NCBI RefSeq assembly: GCF_000189635.1
Contig: NW_002476245.1
Coordinates: 48,296 to 112,295, forward strand
DNA length: 64,000 nucleotides
Reading direction: 5' to 3'
Source: Tetrahymena thermophila SB210
Lineage: Eukaryota > Ciliophora > Oligohymenophorea > Hymenostomatida > Tetrahymenidae
Below, piece by piece: positions 26,291 to 38,138 of this stretch. Position 1 is the stretch's first letter. The number at the start of each line of letters is the position of its first letter. A program made the position numbers and the translations under genes. The notes beneath the pieces are model-generated. The model was not told where the DNA came from. It saw nothing but the letters and a program-made list of their open reading frames with translations, and ran no database searches.

Positions 26291-27557
26291 CAGATTTTTT
26301 AAAATCTTATTTTATAAATGGATTTGAAAAGTAATTACTGTATGTATATTTTTGTTTTTCTTTATTCTTTTTCTACTTAAAAGCAATTAAAATAGTAAAA
26401 AAATATGTATTTTAATATAAGCATTGAATTTATTGCTAGTTACTATTTGATTAATCAAATAAAATAAAAAACCAAATAGATTCTTAAATTAATTTGTATG
26501 TTATTGAATATCTTAATAAACCTTATGAAGTAAAAAGCTTTAATCTTTTTTTTGGGTTAATAAGCCTACTCAGCCTCACATTAGAAATAAGATTTATTTT
26601 AAATGTATAATTATACTTCTATATAAAACTTTCATAATCTAAACTACTCTTATAATGATAAATGTATGTTTATTACTAATATTTTGTATTATTTGTTTAT
26701 CTTACTTGTTAATTTTACTTCTAGTAACTGAATAATAATAATAAGAAATAAATTAATAAATGTAATCTATAATTATATTTACTAATGCAATATTTTATTT
26801 TTAAAATATATTCATCTTATTAATAAATTTTACTAAAACCAAATAAGGAAAAAGTAAAAAATCTTATAGAAATTTTTTATCAAATAAAAAAAATAAAATA
26901 ATAAGCGTAGATAATTAAAATTAGCATTTCAAAATAGGAGTTAAAATAAATAAATAATATTTTGTTATAGAATGTTCAATTTTGAATGAGTTAAAATAAA
27001 AATTTTAGATAGCTGCTTAATTAGCCTAAATGCGTTAAGAATGCGTTGAAACTATTTTTAAGGGAAGTAAATTTGTATCTACTGTAAGATTAATTATTAA
27101 TTGAATTTAAATAATTAGAAAAGAATTTATTTAATTTGAATTTTTGAATAATATCAATAATAAGTGATGTGATTTATTATGTATCATAGTTAATATTACA
27201 AAAATTTTATTTTTACAAATATTGCTCATTTATCTATATTGATAAAAGTGTAATCTTTACTACTCTTAAATAAAATATGTAATATTTTTTAACAAATGTA
27301 AGTGATAATAAATACACTAATTTTTAGTTATATACATTTTATAATATATTTATAATTATAGTAAACAAGAAGTAGGAAGTTTTTGACTATTCTCAAGTTA
27401 TTATCAGTCGAGAAGATCAATTAATTTAATTTAATTTTTAGTAAGTTTTAATATGATTATTAATTAGTAAATTAGTTAAGTATATTTTAGAAAAGAAAAT
27501 GTGTAAGTTGAATTTAACAAAATTTAAGTCTAGTTAAGTGAAATTTATTTGACTTTC
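26291..27557. other. AT-rich intergenic region
   Basis: Separates the two helical genes. AT-rich, no supported feature. Confidence 0.55.
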
Positions 27558-30170
27558 TCAAGAATTAGCTGGGAAAATACTGCATTCCAGAAGTTATTAA
27601 ATGATATTTACCTATTATATACTCAATTTAATTGAATATAATATCTTTTTACTTTCATTTAGTATATTTTGCTTAAGTTGAATATTTTTCTCCAATTAGT
27701 GAATATCTAGTATTTCCTAGATATCAAACACAGAATAAGATTTTGTATCAAGAATTATAGTTAGCAAGTATTTGGTTACTATTTAAATTTTTTCATTATA
27801 ACTCAACTTTTGTTAGCTAATAAAATAATTTGATAAATTATCTTAATTTTCTTGCTTTCTATTAAACTGAGAAAGAAGCAAGCTCAATATTATTTGCATG
27901 GTTTACTCAATACTTGTGCTATCACTAGATTTGATTTAGATACTATGCTCTTATAAGAAAGATTCTTTTAGGAATATCTTTTGATTTAAGTTTTGATTAA
28001 TTAAAAAGAATTTATTTTATAATAAGATTCTGATGTTGGAAAGAGCTATCATACTATTAGTCATCAATGCTTCTTGCATGGCAATATTTATTTAGTTCAT
28101 GAAATATTAATAATTAGAACTGAGGTCTATTTATTCTTTTATATTATTTAAAAATTCCGAAGTCGTATTTTATCCTATGATAAATTAAAGTAGAGCTTTG
28201 CAAAAAATTTTCTCTTGAGAGACGAAATAAGGTCCTAAGTATTTAAGTAGCTGCTATTTAGATGAGATAGTGTTATATAGAATATTCATTCTCTATTGAG
28301 AAATCATATCTTGTTTCCAATAAGCAGTGCTAAAGCATTCATTTCTCAACTTTTCAAAGATAGACATAATAAACAGCTTAATCTCATTAGGAAATAGATT
28401 GCCTTAAGCAGAGTTAAATAAGGCATTCCATAGTATGTATTTTACTAAAAAGAAGGGAGTATTTTTTGAAAAGGCTCCAAAGCAGCTCTTACTCTGAAAT
28501 ACAGCCTTTATTTTGGCTATATAATCTTCTAGCATAGACTTTTAATTGCTTGCCTTTGCTTAGACTTTATTTATTTCTTCTACTTCTTGAGAATATTTTT
28601 TAATTATTTCTTTCATGATTTCTAGTAGCTTTGAGTAATTTTAGAGTTCTAAATACTCCTGCTCCTACTTAGAAAGTTAAAACGTATCTATAATCTAATT
28701 TGATAAGTTATCAATAATAGGTAATAAGTTACGATATCCGCCAATTTTATCAGCAAACGTCACACAACTTAATTAAGAATCCCACTATTATGCAATTAAT
28801 TTTTTTATGTCCTTGAAATGTATATTGGGGATTTCGAACTTTTATAATATCTAAAATACAGTTTCACAAATATCGTTGAAAAGATTTTTTGATAATTTAA
28901 GCTAAGCAGTTGCGCAATTTATAATTATCTTATTTTTAGGCTGTTTCATTGGCTGATTTATGTTCTATACATCATTCATAAAAAACTAGCTATCTAAACT
29001 CTCCTCTATTTATTTAATTTCTTTAAAAAACATTTTAAGGCAATTAATCAAAAATTTAATGAGTAAATCTAGTTATGCAGATTAGCTTTTGATACTTTCA
29101 ATTCTAAAAAAGTCAAGTGCGTTACAAAGATTTTCATTTTTATTTATCAATTTTCTAAACTGAGAAGGAAAATTTTGTAAAAATATTTAAAACTTTTCAT
29201 AGAAATTAGATTTGTCAATATTGATCGAATTTATTGTTTCACTTTATTTCGTAATTTATTAGTTGTTTAGATTTCCTTTATTAATTTCTTTATCATTACT
29301 GTAATCTTCTATTTTGATAAGTTTTTCTTCAGATTATTAACTTTCTTTTAGTTTAATATTTACCAATGATTAGTATTTTAAGGTACTAGTCTGATTATCC
29401 TTAAAAGTTAATGATGGTAATTAGAGTTATTAAAAAGAAGATTAACTACTTTCAAATTATCCCTAAAAGCTTAACTTAGGTTTAGAGGATCTAGTACTAA
29501 AATACTCAGATTAGTCTAAAGCAGAATTTTTTGTTTCAGATTACAAAGCTGAATAGCGTTTATTTACCTTTCTTTTACCTAAAATTTTTTATTAATCTTT
29601 GGTTATATTGGTAAGAGATTTTAAATCTTTACTGACGATATTTATTTTTAGTTTATTAAAATAAGGAGAGTTATTGATATTTTATTAATTCTATTTAGAT
29701 AAGTTGTTGCTTTTGTTTTCATAGTTATGATTGATGACTTTTGCAAGCTCTTTAATATTATTTTATACCAGTTATCTATGCCTTTAAATTCTTTTCAGAT
29801 TATTGTTTTCATTCACACTTCTATTCTTATGTCCAATTGAGTTTTGGTAATACATAGAAGATTTATCTTCTATTATTGGTGAATTAGTTAGCTCGCCAAA
29901 GGAAAGCTAAGAAGCTGTGTTAAGTGAACCAATTGTTTTAGGAGTATTGTCATCTAGGGAAGACAGAGAATTTTAAGTATTGTTATTAAAATTTAGTTAT
30001 TGTTTATATTTAAAAATATTACTCATTTCTTTTGCAAGATGCTAATTATTTTTATAATTTATTTGTATTTGAAATTAATTAATAATTGAAATATCTATAA
30101 GTTTTTTGTATTTAAAGATTAGCTAGTAAAACTTAAAAGCTTAATTATTCTTCAGATATTGTGAAAGCAT
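27558..30170 (-). CDS. Large helical protein, probable paralogue of the gene at 23.4-26.3 kb
   Basis: One continuous frame of 870 residues from ATG at 30170 to TGA. The N-terminal 350 residues are Ser/Asn-rich. The rest is long Leu/Ile helices, for example FFLVKYILWNALFNSAQGN and FCKALLQFIIGQNTTSEF. No catalytic motif or known domain is seen. Helix order and spacing in the C-terminal third match the neighbouring gene, which suggests an old tandem duplication. The chosen start follows an in-frame TGA at 30180-30182. Upstream of that TGA the same frame is open back to another ATG at 30329 and reads like protein (MSKQGQIRQTVSIILDQS). So the true gene may begin there with a missed intron, or UGA may be read through. 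Confidence 0.75.
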
Positions 30171-31282
30171 TTATCTATTTCAAGCAATTAACGCAAACAA
30201 TTAAATCACTTAATCAGTAAATCCTTCAATCATTCCCCAACCTTATCGAAATTAAAATCTAAATTAATTTGATATTGATTAATCTAAAATAATAGAAACT
30301 GTCTGTCTTATTTGACCTTATTTACTCATAATGATTGTAATTTTGATAATATACCTAGTAATCTAGTTTTAAATTAGATAGATAACAGTTATTTAAGTTA
30401 ATTTGTATTTAAATAAAAGATAAAATTTTAATGCACGTAGTAAACTGATTTGAATATTTTAATAAATTTAAAATTTAAATACATAATTGATTATTAATGC
30501 TAGCAATCAATTAATCAAGCAAAAAAAACAAATTAATTAATATTTGCTTTGCAAAATTATAAATTTGTACAGAAATCAATTAATTTTATTCTTCAATAAA
30601 TAAATAAATATTTACAATAATCTACTTTATCCTTACTTTTCTTATAATTTATTTTATTAATATCCCCTTTTTCATTATCTTACCAATAAGTATCTTCTTT
30701 AAATTAATCTTACTTATTAAATCATAAAATTAGAAATTTACATTAAAAGTCATGAACAAATTTCATAAATAAAATCTCTGCTTGATTACATTATTTTTTT
30801 CTAAAGATTTTTTTTGAATTTAAAGCCAAAAAAACAAAAATATCTGAACTTAAAATTTCATTTCATAATTTGTTCTCATATATTTAATTAGATTAATAAA
30901 TGAATAATGAATATATTTTTCTCATTTTTAATTTATGCCAATAAAAAAGTGCTAAAATATTTATTTTTTTCTCTTTTTTTTTGTCCTATCGCAAAAATTT
31001 GTTTGAAATTTCTCAATTTGCTATTAATGAGGATTTTATGAATGAATTTGAAGATAAATCAAATTAATTAATTAATTGCTTTTGATTGAATAAAGTTGTG
31101 TTACTAAAATATGTATTTTCTCGAACCAAATTATTTGGAGAAAGATATTAGCTGATTAAAAAAACTGTGTTGAAATAATTAAAGCAAATTCTGTTTACAG
31201 TTTATTCCAAAGAAAAATTAATACAAAAATAAAAATAATTGATATAGATAGATAGATTAATAAATTTATTAAAATTGTCTTA
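30171..31282. other. Intergenic region with an in-frame upstream segment
   Basis: Bases 30183-30329 on the minus strand form 49 codons in frame with the helical gene, separated from it by one TGA. The rest is AT-rich with no supported feature. Confidence 0.45.
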
Positions 31283-33274
31283 TCAATTAGCCTTTTCATC
31301 TTCAGATTTTTCCTATTATAACTTGTTTTCACTATTTATGGGAGCCTTTAACTCAATTATTTTATTTACAAAACCTAAGAAATTTTCAATCTTATGGGTA
31401 ACTATGATACAGGTACGGTTTTTAGATATTGTTTTAAGATCCTAAATAATAGCCTTTTCGCTTTCACTATCCAGATTAGCAGTACCTTCATCTAAAATAA
31501 GTATTTTAGGGTCTTTCAAAATAGCACGAGCTAAAATAAGTCTTTGTCTTTGTCCTCCTGAAAGATCTTATCCTCTTTCGCTTAATTTTGTTTAATATCC
31601 TTCAGGGAGTGACATAATAAAGTCATGGGCGTTAGCCATTTTAGCAGCTTCAATAACTTTTTCTTATGATGTATCAAATCCTTAATTACCATAAATGATA
31701 TTGTAGTAAACAGTGTCTTAGAAAATCATAGGTTCTTAGGTAACATAAGAAACATTTTATTGAACCCATTTACTGTCTTTAGCTTAAAGGCTTTGACCAT
31801 CAAATAGGATATCTCCAGATGTAGGTTAGTATAATTTTGTCAATAAGTTTAATACTGTAGTTTTTCCACAACCTGAGGGACCAACTAATGCAACTACACT
31901 TCCACTTTCTATTTCGATATTTAAGTCACTGAGTAATTATCTTTCAGTACCATATTCATCATACTTAAATGTTATATTCTTCAAAGTAATATGAGGAGGT
32001 TTAGATTAATGCAAAGTAGCAGTATTGTTACTGTATAATTATTAATAGAACTCAGCATTATTTCTCTACAACTTTAAATACTCCTAACCTTCTTCAATAA
32101 GTTTTGGATTATTATATGTTTAAGACTAAGTAACATCAGTTCCAATTACGCTAACAATACCATCATATAAACCAGTCGTTTTTTTTAATTCTGTGTATGT
32201 GTTTACAATAGAACGAACACCAAGACCTACATAGAATGCATACATACTAGAACTAAGGAGCTCAGGAGTAGCTAGCCCGCTTGAAATCAAAAAGCTACCA
32301 TATCCAAGTATACCAATTAAAGAGTATAGACCAAATCCTTCTAAAAAGCCGAAATTCATACCTGTCCAATACTAAACCTTTTTTGAAGAGTTATAGAAAC
32401 GAGCTAAAGTACTTTAATAATCTATTTATTCTTTAATTTCTGTATTGCTGATTTTTATAAGCTTGATATTTTAAAGAGCTTCTTGTGCTTGTTCACTTGT
32501 TTTAGTTAGATCATAAGCTTCTTCTTTTTTATAGTGACGCTAGTAATTACCAAAGAATCTAGAACTTACACTCAAGCCTGCCATAACAAACAAAGAAGGT
32601 AGAATGAGCTAGGGAGATTAAAATAATAAAAAACCTGTACCACCTGTAATAAATAGAGCGCCTCTAAAAGCAATAAATAAATCCATAGAAACTGATTGAC
32701 TGACTTAAGAGACATCATTACTTAATTTATGGATAATTTTTGCAGTGTTTACAGATTTATTAAAGTAAAAAGTAGAATCTTTAGTCATAAGATCATTATA
32801 AATTGCCTAACGAAGACGAATAGAAATTCTATTACCTAAATCGCCATTAATATATCTCCTTGAAAAATTAAAAAAACCTGAAACGCCACAAACTAATCCC
32901 CAAGTTAAAAAGAACTTCAAATAAGCATTATTTGTATTTTAGTTGTTTTTCTATTTATTTAGCTTCTATTCATCAGAATCAGATTCTTCTATTTTTTCAT
33001 ATTTATTAGCGTAAAGATCTGAAAGCTGAGGAATTAATTTAGGGTAAAGCATAAAAATGCCACTAGATATGGCTGAAGTTACAGCAGCTAATATAAAGCC
33101 TTTCTTTTCTGGGTGAATAATTCTGTAAACTGTTTAAAAATCTTTATTTTTTTAATCAACTTTTTTCTTTGCTGCTTCTTCAGCAGTCTTCTCAGAAAAG
33201 CTTGCAATTATTTTTTTCGCTAAAAAAGCATTTCTTTCTGCTGAACAAAATATCTATCTACCTAATTTAAACAT
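31283..33274 (-). CDS. Half-size ABC transporter, mitochondrial ABCB type
   Basis: One exon, 663 residues, so a half transporter that must dimerise. The first 35 residues ([20 protein letters not shown]) are basic with a likely mitochondrial presequence. The membrane domain spans about 60-380 and holds the usual helices, with a charged loop near residues 95-115. The ATPase domain has Walker [10 protein letters not shown] at 464-472, Q-loop YVTQEPMIF, signature LSGGQRQR from 571, Walker [12 protein letters not shown] and switch His in IIVTHK. The Gly in DEG replaces the common Ala. The layout resembles ABCB8/ABCB10 and yeast Mdl1 of the mitochondrial inner membrane, which export peptides or support haem metabolism and stress tolerance. 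The cargo is not known from sequence. No introns, unlike its neighbours. Confidence 0.93.
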
Positions 33275-34171
33275 GGCCTACTCTAATGCTGTTTTTATTT
33301 ATTATGTTTTATTTTTAAATTTGATTTGATTAGTAGCAGAGTAGCTATTTTTTTTGTTTCCTAAATATCAAAAACTTAAAGATTTTTAACTTAATGAAAT
33401 AAATATTAAGTAGGCACAAAAAGATTTATCAAGATTTAAAGTTTAATTACAAAAAAATCTTAATTTTTTTCGGTAATATATCATTGATTTTTCATAAACA
33501 TACAAAAATTTAATGCATAAATGACTTTTTTATGCAAATTCTAATCCTAAAAAACTGAATAATTTAACCCTAAAATGGAATCAAAAAACATAAATGCTAT
33601 AAATACTGAGTAAACTATAAAAATTTTAATATCTATTATAACTCTTTTGAAGGATTTATAGGATTAACTCTTAACTTAAAAGTTTTATGACATATTATTA
33701 AATTTTTTTTTCTCGAACAATCTTCTTAATAATCAATGTTTTACTTAATTTTAAAACTTACATTTAATCATTACAAAAATAAAAAGCATCATATTAAAAC
33801 TACAAATCTTTTACAATTGAATAATTCAATTACAATAATTTAAACCAAGTGATGTAAATCAAATTATAAGATTTAAATAAAAATTATTCCATAGAAAATT
33901 AAAGGAAATTAATTAATTTTTAACCTATTTCGAAAACGTTTAAAATTACTAAAAATGATTTTTATTTTTAAAAGTATAAATATCTTTACTATTGAATGAA
34001 TATAAACTAGCTAAAAGTTATAAAAAATCAATTTATTTATTTATTTACTAATATGAAATGATATTTTGTTTAGTTTATTTTTAAAATTGAAATAAGTTTA
34101 TTATTTTTGAAGATAAATTTCTATTTATCTTGATTAAAATTATTGATGATAGACATATTTATCTAAAATGT
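33275..34171. other. AT-rich intergenic region
   Basis: No supported feature. It contains the ABC transporter promoter. Confidence 0.55.
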
Positions 34172-35021
34172 TCATTTTAAAACCTTCTTTGCAAAGTCTA
34201 GTCTTTGATAAATAGTAACACAAACTCCTAGTCCAAATATCCAGTAGAAAATTTACTAAATTTAGATTAAAAATGAATAAATGGTATTAAACTTTTAAAA
34301 ATTACAATATCTCTTTAGAAAACAAAAAATAAGGTGTAGAAAATAAATGTTTCAAGACCTTCAATTAATGCAGGTGGTAGAGTAACGGAAGTAAGTTCTT
34401 TATTTTACTAAAATTAATAGGAAATTTAATAATATTATATAATTAGCGTTTTATAATAATATTTACTTTAAAATTTCTTTTTTCGAGTAGAGCACTCAAA
34501 TAAAATAACCCAGCTGCGTTAACAAAAAATGTTGCTAACATAAATGATAAAGAGCTGTATACACTTAGACTATTCTTTCTCATGGCAATACTGATAGGGA
34601 TGATAGAATATACCTTTGGTTAAAAATAATAAAGCATTTAATCTAAGGTTTGAATAAATTATATTTACAATAAAATCAACTATGATATCTAAATATCCAC
34701 CAAAGTCTGTTTGCTAATTTCTAAATCTAGCTAGAGTTCCTTAATATAAAATATATTTGTTATTTATTATGTTCCATTGTTATAATTATTAAAGCTTTAT
34801 TATATTTTAAATCATTTACCATCTAATCCATCTAAAAATCTATTGATTAACCATAAATATAATCCAAGAGTATATTTTCCATAATAACATGAAATCGCTG
34901 AAAAAATTCCAAAAATAAAAGACGCTAAAGTAACTTGATTTGGAGTTACCCATTAAGGTATAAGCTGTATGAAATGCGAATAAACTTTTTCTTTAATTTC
35001 ACGAATTTATATATCGTACAT
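34172..35021 (-). CDS. CDP-alcohol phosphatidyltransferase
   Basis: Five exons (35021-34820, 34739-34669, 34613-34467, 34407-34306, 34255-34172) give 201 residues. The signature DGx2ARx8Gx3Dx3D is complete: D67-G68, A71-R72, G81, D85 and D89, within LDGLDGTLARF and GGYLDIIVD. The codons for it are split by the first intron, and splicing rebuilds it exactly. Five or six TM helices fit the small members of this family. These enzymes move the phosphate-alcohol unit between CDP and a lipid acceptor or an alcohol, in the ER or in mitochondria. The short length and soluble-side motif resemble phosphatidylglycerophosphate-type or archaeal-like members, but the substrate cannot be decided. All introns are 50-80 nt. 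Confidence 0.92.
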
Positions 35022-35655
35022 GTCTTTTTTGTTTAAAAAAATATATCTTCAATTTTTTAAATTTAAAATAATCAAAATAAGTTTCTTAAATAGTAAATAT
35101 TTTGCTTTATTCACAAATAAACTTTAATGTTTTTAGTATGTTTTTTATATCTTCTCAAAATAGTACACTTTTTCATGCTATATAAAATAATTATTTACAA
35201 TTTTTATGAATTTTAATTAGATAAAATAAAAATATTTTAGCTTGAAATTAATTTTTTTTGGAATGAAAAATTTTATTTGATATTTTGATTTTTAAAAATA
35301 TTATTAATTAATAATAAATAACCTAGCTTTTTGTGATTAATATTTAAAAATGAATATTAAATTACTGATTAAATATGGTATATATATTGTTTTAATTGGT
35401 TTAAAAAATACTAATTTATATTATAGACACTTCTCAATGTTTTTAAATATGAGTATGTTTTTTTTTTCTTGCTGAATAGTAAAAAAAAGAAGCCAAAATT
35501 TAAAAAATATATTAAATTACTTAATTCTCTTAATTAATTAAAAAATCAAGCTATCACAATAGGAATCCTTTTTAAAAAAAAGATAAACATTAATTATTAT
35601 TAAACAATTAGAATTTCAACAAAATTTACAATCAAATATATACTATTCTTATAAA
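35022..35655. other. Divergent promoter region
   Basis: Lies between two divergently transcribed genes, the phosphatidyltransferase (-) and the RING-SPRY gene (+). Very AT-rich, no identifiable element. Confidence 0.55.
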
Positions 35656-37118
35656 ATGAATAATCCTCCTTAAGGATATGATAAAAGGAGATTTTAGAAT
35701 TGCACCTCAGAAGACTTCGATTGTAATATATGTACAGAAGTAGCGAAGCTCCCTAAACAGTGCTAAAAATGTAAAAAATGCTTTTGCGGATAGTGTATAG
35801 ATGATTGGCTGAAAAAATCAAAGTAATTAATAAAATGATTAGAAAATATTAAATTTATCAAAAAGCAGGAGATAGGAAATTATTGAAAAAGAAATGAATT
35901 TTAAATTAAATAGATAAATAAATCAATGTAAGCAAAATATTTTTAAATATAAAAATAAATTAGTTAATGTCCACTCAGATGCGAGAGGTAGCATATAAAT
36001 AATACATTTGCTGATAAAAACCTTTAAAAATAATACCAAAATCTAAATTTAAAATGCGTTTATTGCAGTCAAGTATTTAGCATAAAAATAATAGAAGAAC
36101 ATGAAAGGGAATGCAGTCTACCCAAATGCTAAAATTTTATAAATTGTAATAATAGAATCGATGCTAATTCAGGCAATTCTTAACTAACTAAAATTGATAT
36201 TTGCTCACCTGAGTGTTAGTTTTTCCTAAATATTTTAAATCACTCTAGTAATTAGCGCAATCTATATAAAGAAATTAGCAATTTCATGCAAAGATATTAT
36301 CCAAACATTGATGGCAATAATGGCTAAATTCAATCCTAATAATTAGGTACTTATTTAAATTATTTTAAATACTTTCTTTAAGTTTAAATCATAGTTATTA
36401 AGTTTGACATTTCTTTTTTAAAATTAATAAGCTGCCACTAAAGTAACTATGCCTTAACCTTCTCTATAAAACCCATTTAACATGGTTTTCGGTTCATATA
36501 ATTTAACTTGGGATCCAAACTACATAGGATCTTAAATATAAATAAAAAATGAGAACTTTGTTTTACTAAAAGAATAAGCATATATATTTAGATCTGCCTT
36601 AACAAAATAAGTACTATATATTAATTTATTTAACTTTCCAGAATCTATTTCAAAAATTAATTAAAAATAGTTTTATTAACTTAAATATTCTAATAACCTT
36701 AATTTTATACAAAAAGAGCTTTAGCTAAGGAATTCACTATTGGGAAATAGAGCCAGATGAAAAATCAGAAAACGAAATGAAAATTGGCGTTTCCTTGAAA
36801 AATAATTTTGATTTTAATACAGCTTTTTGTGATCACTAATTTGGTTATGCTTACTACGGGATAGGATAGCTTAGATCTGGAAATAATGCATAAGGATAAA
36901 GCTATGGTATGAAATTCAAATCATAAGGTGTTTTAGGAGTTCACCTAAATATGAATTTAGGAACCTTATCTTTTGCCTTAAATGGGCAATTTTTTGGTAT
37001 CGCATTTAGTGATAATAAATTAAAATAGGGACCTATTTATCCAGCTGTAGCAATGCTACATTGCGCTGGATGTAAAATAACTTATAAAAGTAATATTCCT
37101 CCTTACTTTCCTAAGTGA
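35656..37118 (+). CDS. RING-type zinc finger and SPRY domain protein, likely E3 ubiquitin ligase
   Basis: Four exons (35656-35822, 35964-36346, 36432-36610, 36717-37118) give 376 residues. Residues 23-63 are a RING-like zinc finger: CNICTE, then CQKCKKCFCGQC, then CPLRC. A second Cys/His group follows (CVYCSQVFSIKIIEEHEREC), as in TRAF-type fingers. The C-terminal half, from about 210, is a SPRY domain with SQGIHYWEIE, MKIGVSLKNN, FGYAYYGIGQL, GVHLNMNLGTLSFALNG and GPIYPAVAMLH. RING proteins pass ubiquitin from an E2 to a target, and SPRY domains bind the target, so a substrate-specific E3 is the likely role. The RING-TRAF finger-SPRY order is close in logic to TRIM proteins but without the B-box or coiled coil. 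The substrate is unknown. Confidence 0.9.
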
Positions 37119-37819
37119 TTGAACATATAAATAAAATAGTTAAATCTCTCATATTTTCTTCTATTTTTAATTAATTATTCAAATATTACCAATCTAAATT
37201 TCTCAGTTCATAGCCTTCAGAATGCGCATTAGTATTTAAAATAAAATATATTTCTGGATAAAATTTATTCAATTTTCTAGAGTTATAAAAATGTAAAAAT
37301 AAAGAGAGGATTGAGATTTATAGATTGTAAAACAAAATTTTAAAAATTAGTAATGAATCATTCATTAAAAGTGTCTAATAATAATAATAATACCATATGG
37401 TTTGTTGGTATTATCCAAAGCAAATAAATGTATATAATAAATGTTTAATGTGTAAACTTTATATAAGCAATTTTAATATTAAAAAATAAAAAATAAAATT
37501 AATTTAATTTTATCAAAATAATTTTAATTTCTGCAAACTTCAAATGAGAAAAAAACTCCTTAAAGCTCAAATTTAATAATATAATTCAATATAAACTAAT
37601 TGTCAATTTTAACTTAAAAAATATACTTTAAAATGATTAATTTATACTCATTTTAATAAATGTTTATTCTAATAAAGAAAGCTTATCTTATATTAAATAT
37701 TAAGAGGAAAAATAAATTATAAAACGTATTACCAAGCTAACAACTTCCTAATATTCATTCCTATAAAAAAATTAACATTATTTTTATTTTTTTTAGTTCA
37801 ATTAAAAAAAATAAAAATT
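37119..37819. other. AT-rich intergenic region
   Basis: Lies between the RING-SPRY stop and the tRNA gene. Includes a short ATA-rich microsatellite stretch around 37376-37392. No other feature. Confidence 0.55.
37804..37817 (-). terminator. Pol III T-run terminator of tRNA-Ser
   Basis: Just past the tRNA 3' end, the minus strand has a T5 run followed by a T8 run, the standard RNA polymerase III stop signal. Confidence 0.8.
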
Positions 37820-37901
37820 CGACACCTGTGAGAATTGAACTCACGCTCCCAGAGGGAAACGGCTTAGCAGGCCGCCGCCTTAACCACTCGGCCAAAGTGT
37901 C
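37820..37901 (-). tRNA. tRNA-Ser(GCT): tRNA-Ser(GCT)
   Basis: An 82-nt cloverleaf on the minus strand. The acceptor stem is GACACTT paired with AGGTGTC, followed by discriminator G, as expected for Ser. The D-arm contains TGGCCGAGTGG, the anticodon loop CTGCTAA gives GCT, and the T-arm contains GTTCAAT. A long variable arm fits a class II serine tRNA. It decodes AGC and AGT serine codons. No intron is present and the terminal CCA is not encoded, as in eukaryotes. It is the only GC-rich feature for several kilobases and interrupts no gene. Confidence 0.97.
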
Positions 37902-38138
37902 TTTAGATATTATATAAGGGAAATAATTGTTGAATATAAGGTAGTTAATTTAAAATTCAAAAAATTAATTTAAGCTAATACAAAAAATTATTAAAATAAA
38001 ATCAATTTCACAAATATTTTGAAAAATAATGCAAATTTTCTTAAAATTAAATAAGTAATATATATAATACAATTAAATAGTTAATTCTTTAATTCATAAT
38101 AAAATTTATTTTTTTATTTATTTATTTGCTTATTTTTA
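37902..38138. other. Short AT-rich spacer
   Basis: Lies between the tRNA and the NAA35 stop. No feature beyond the tRNA upstream region. Confidence 0.6.
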
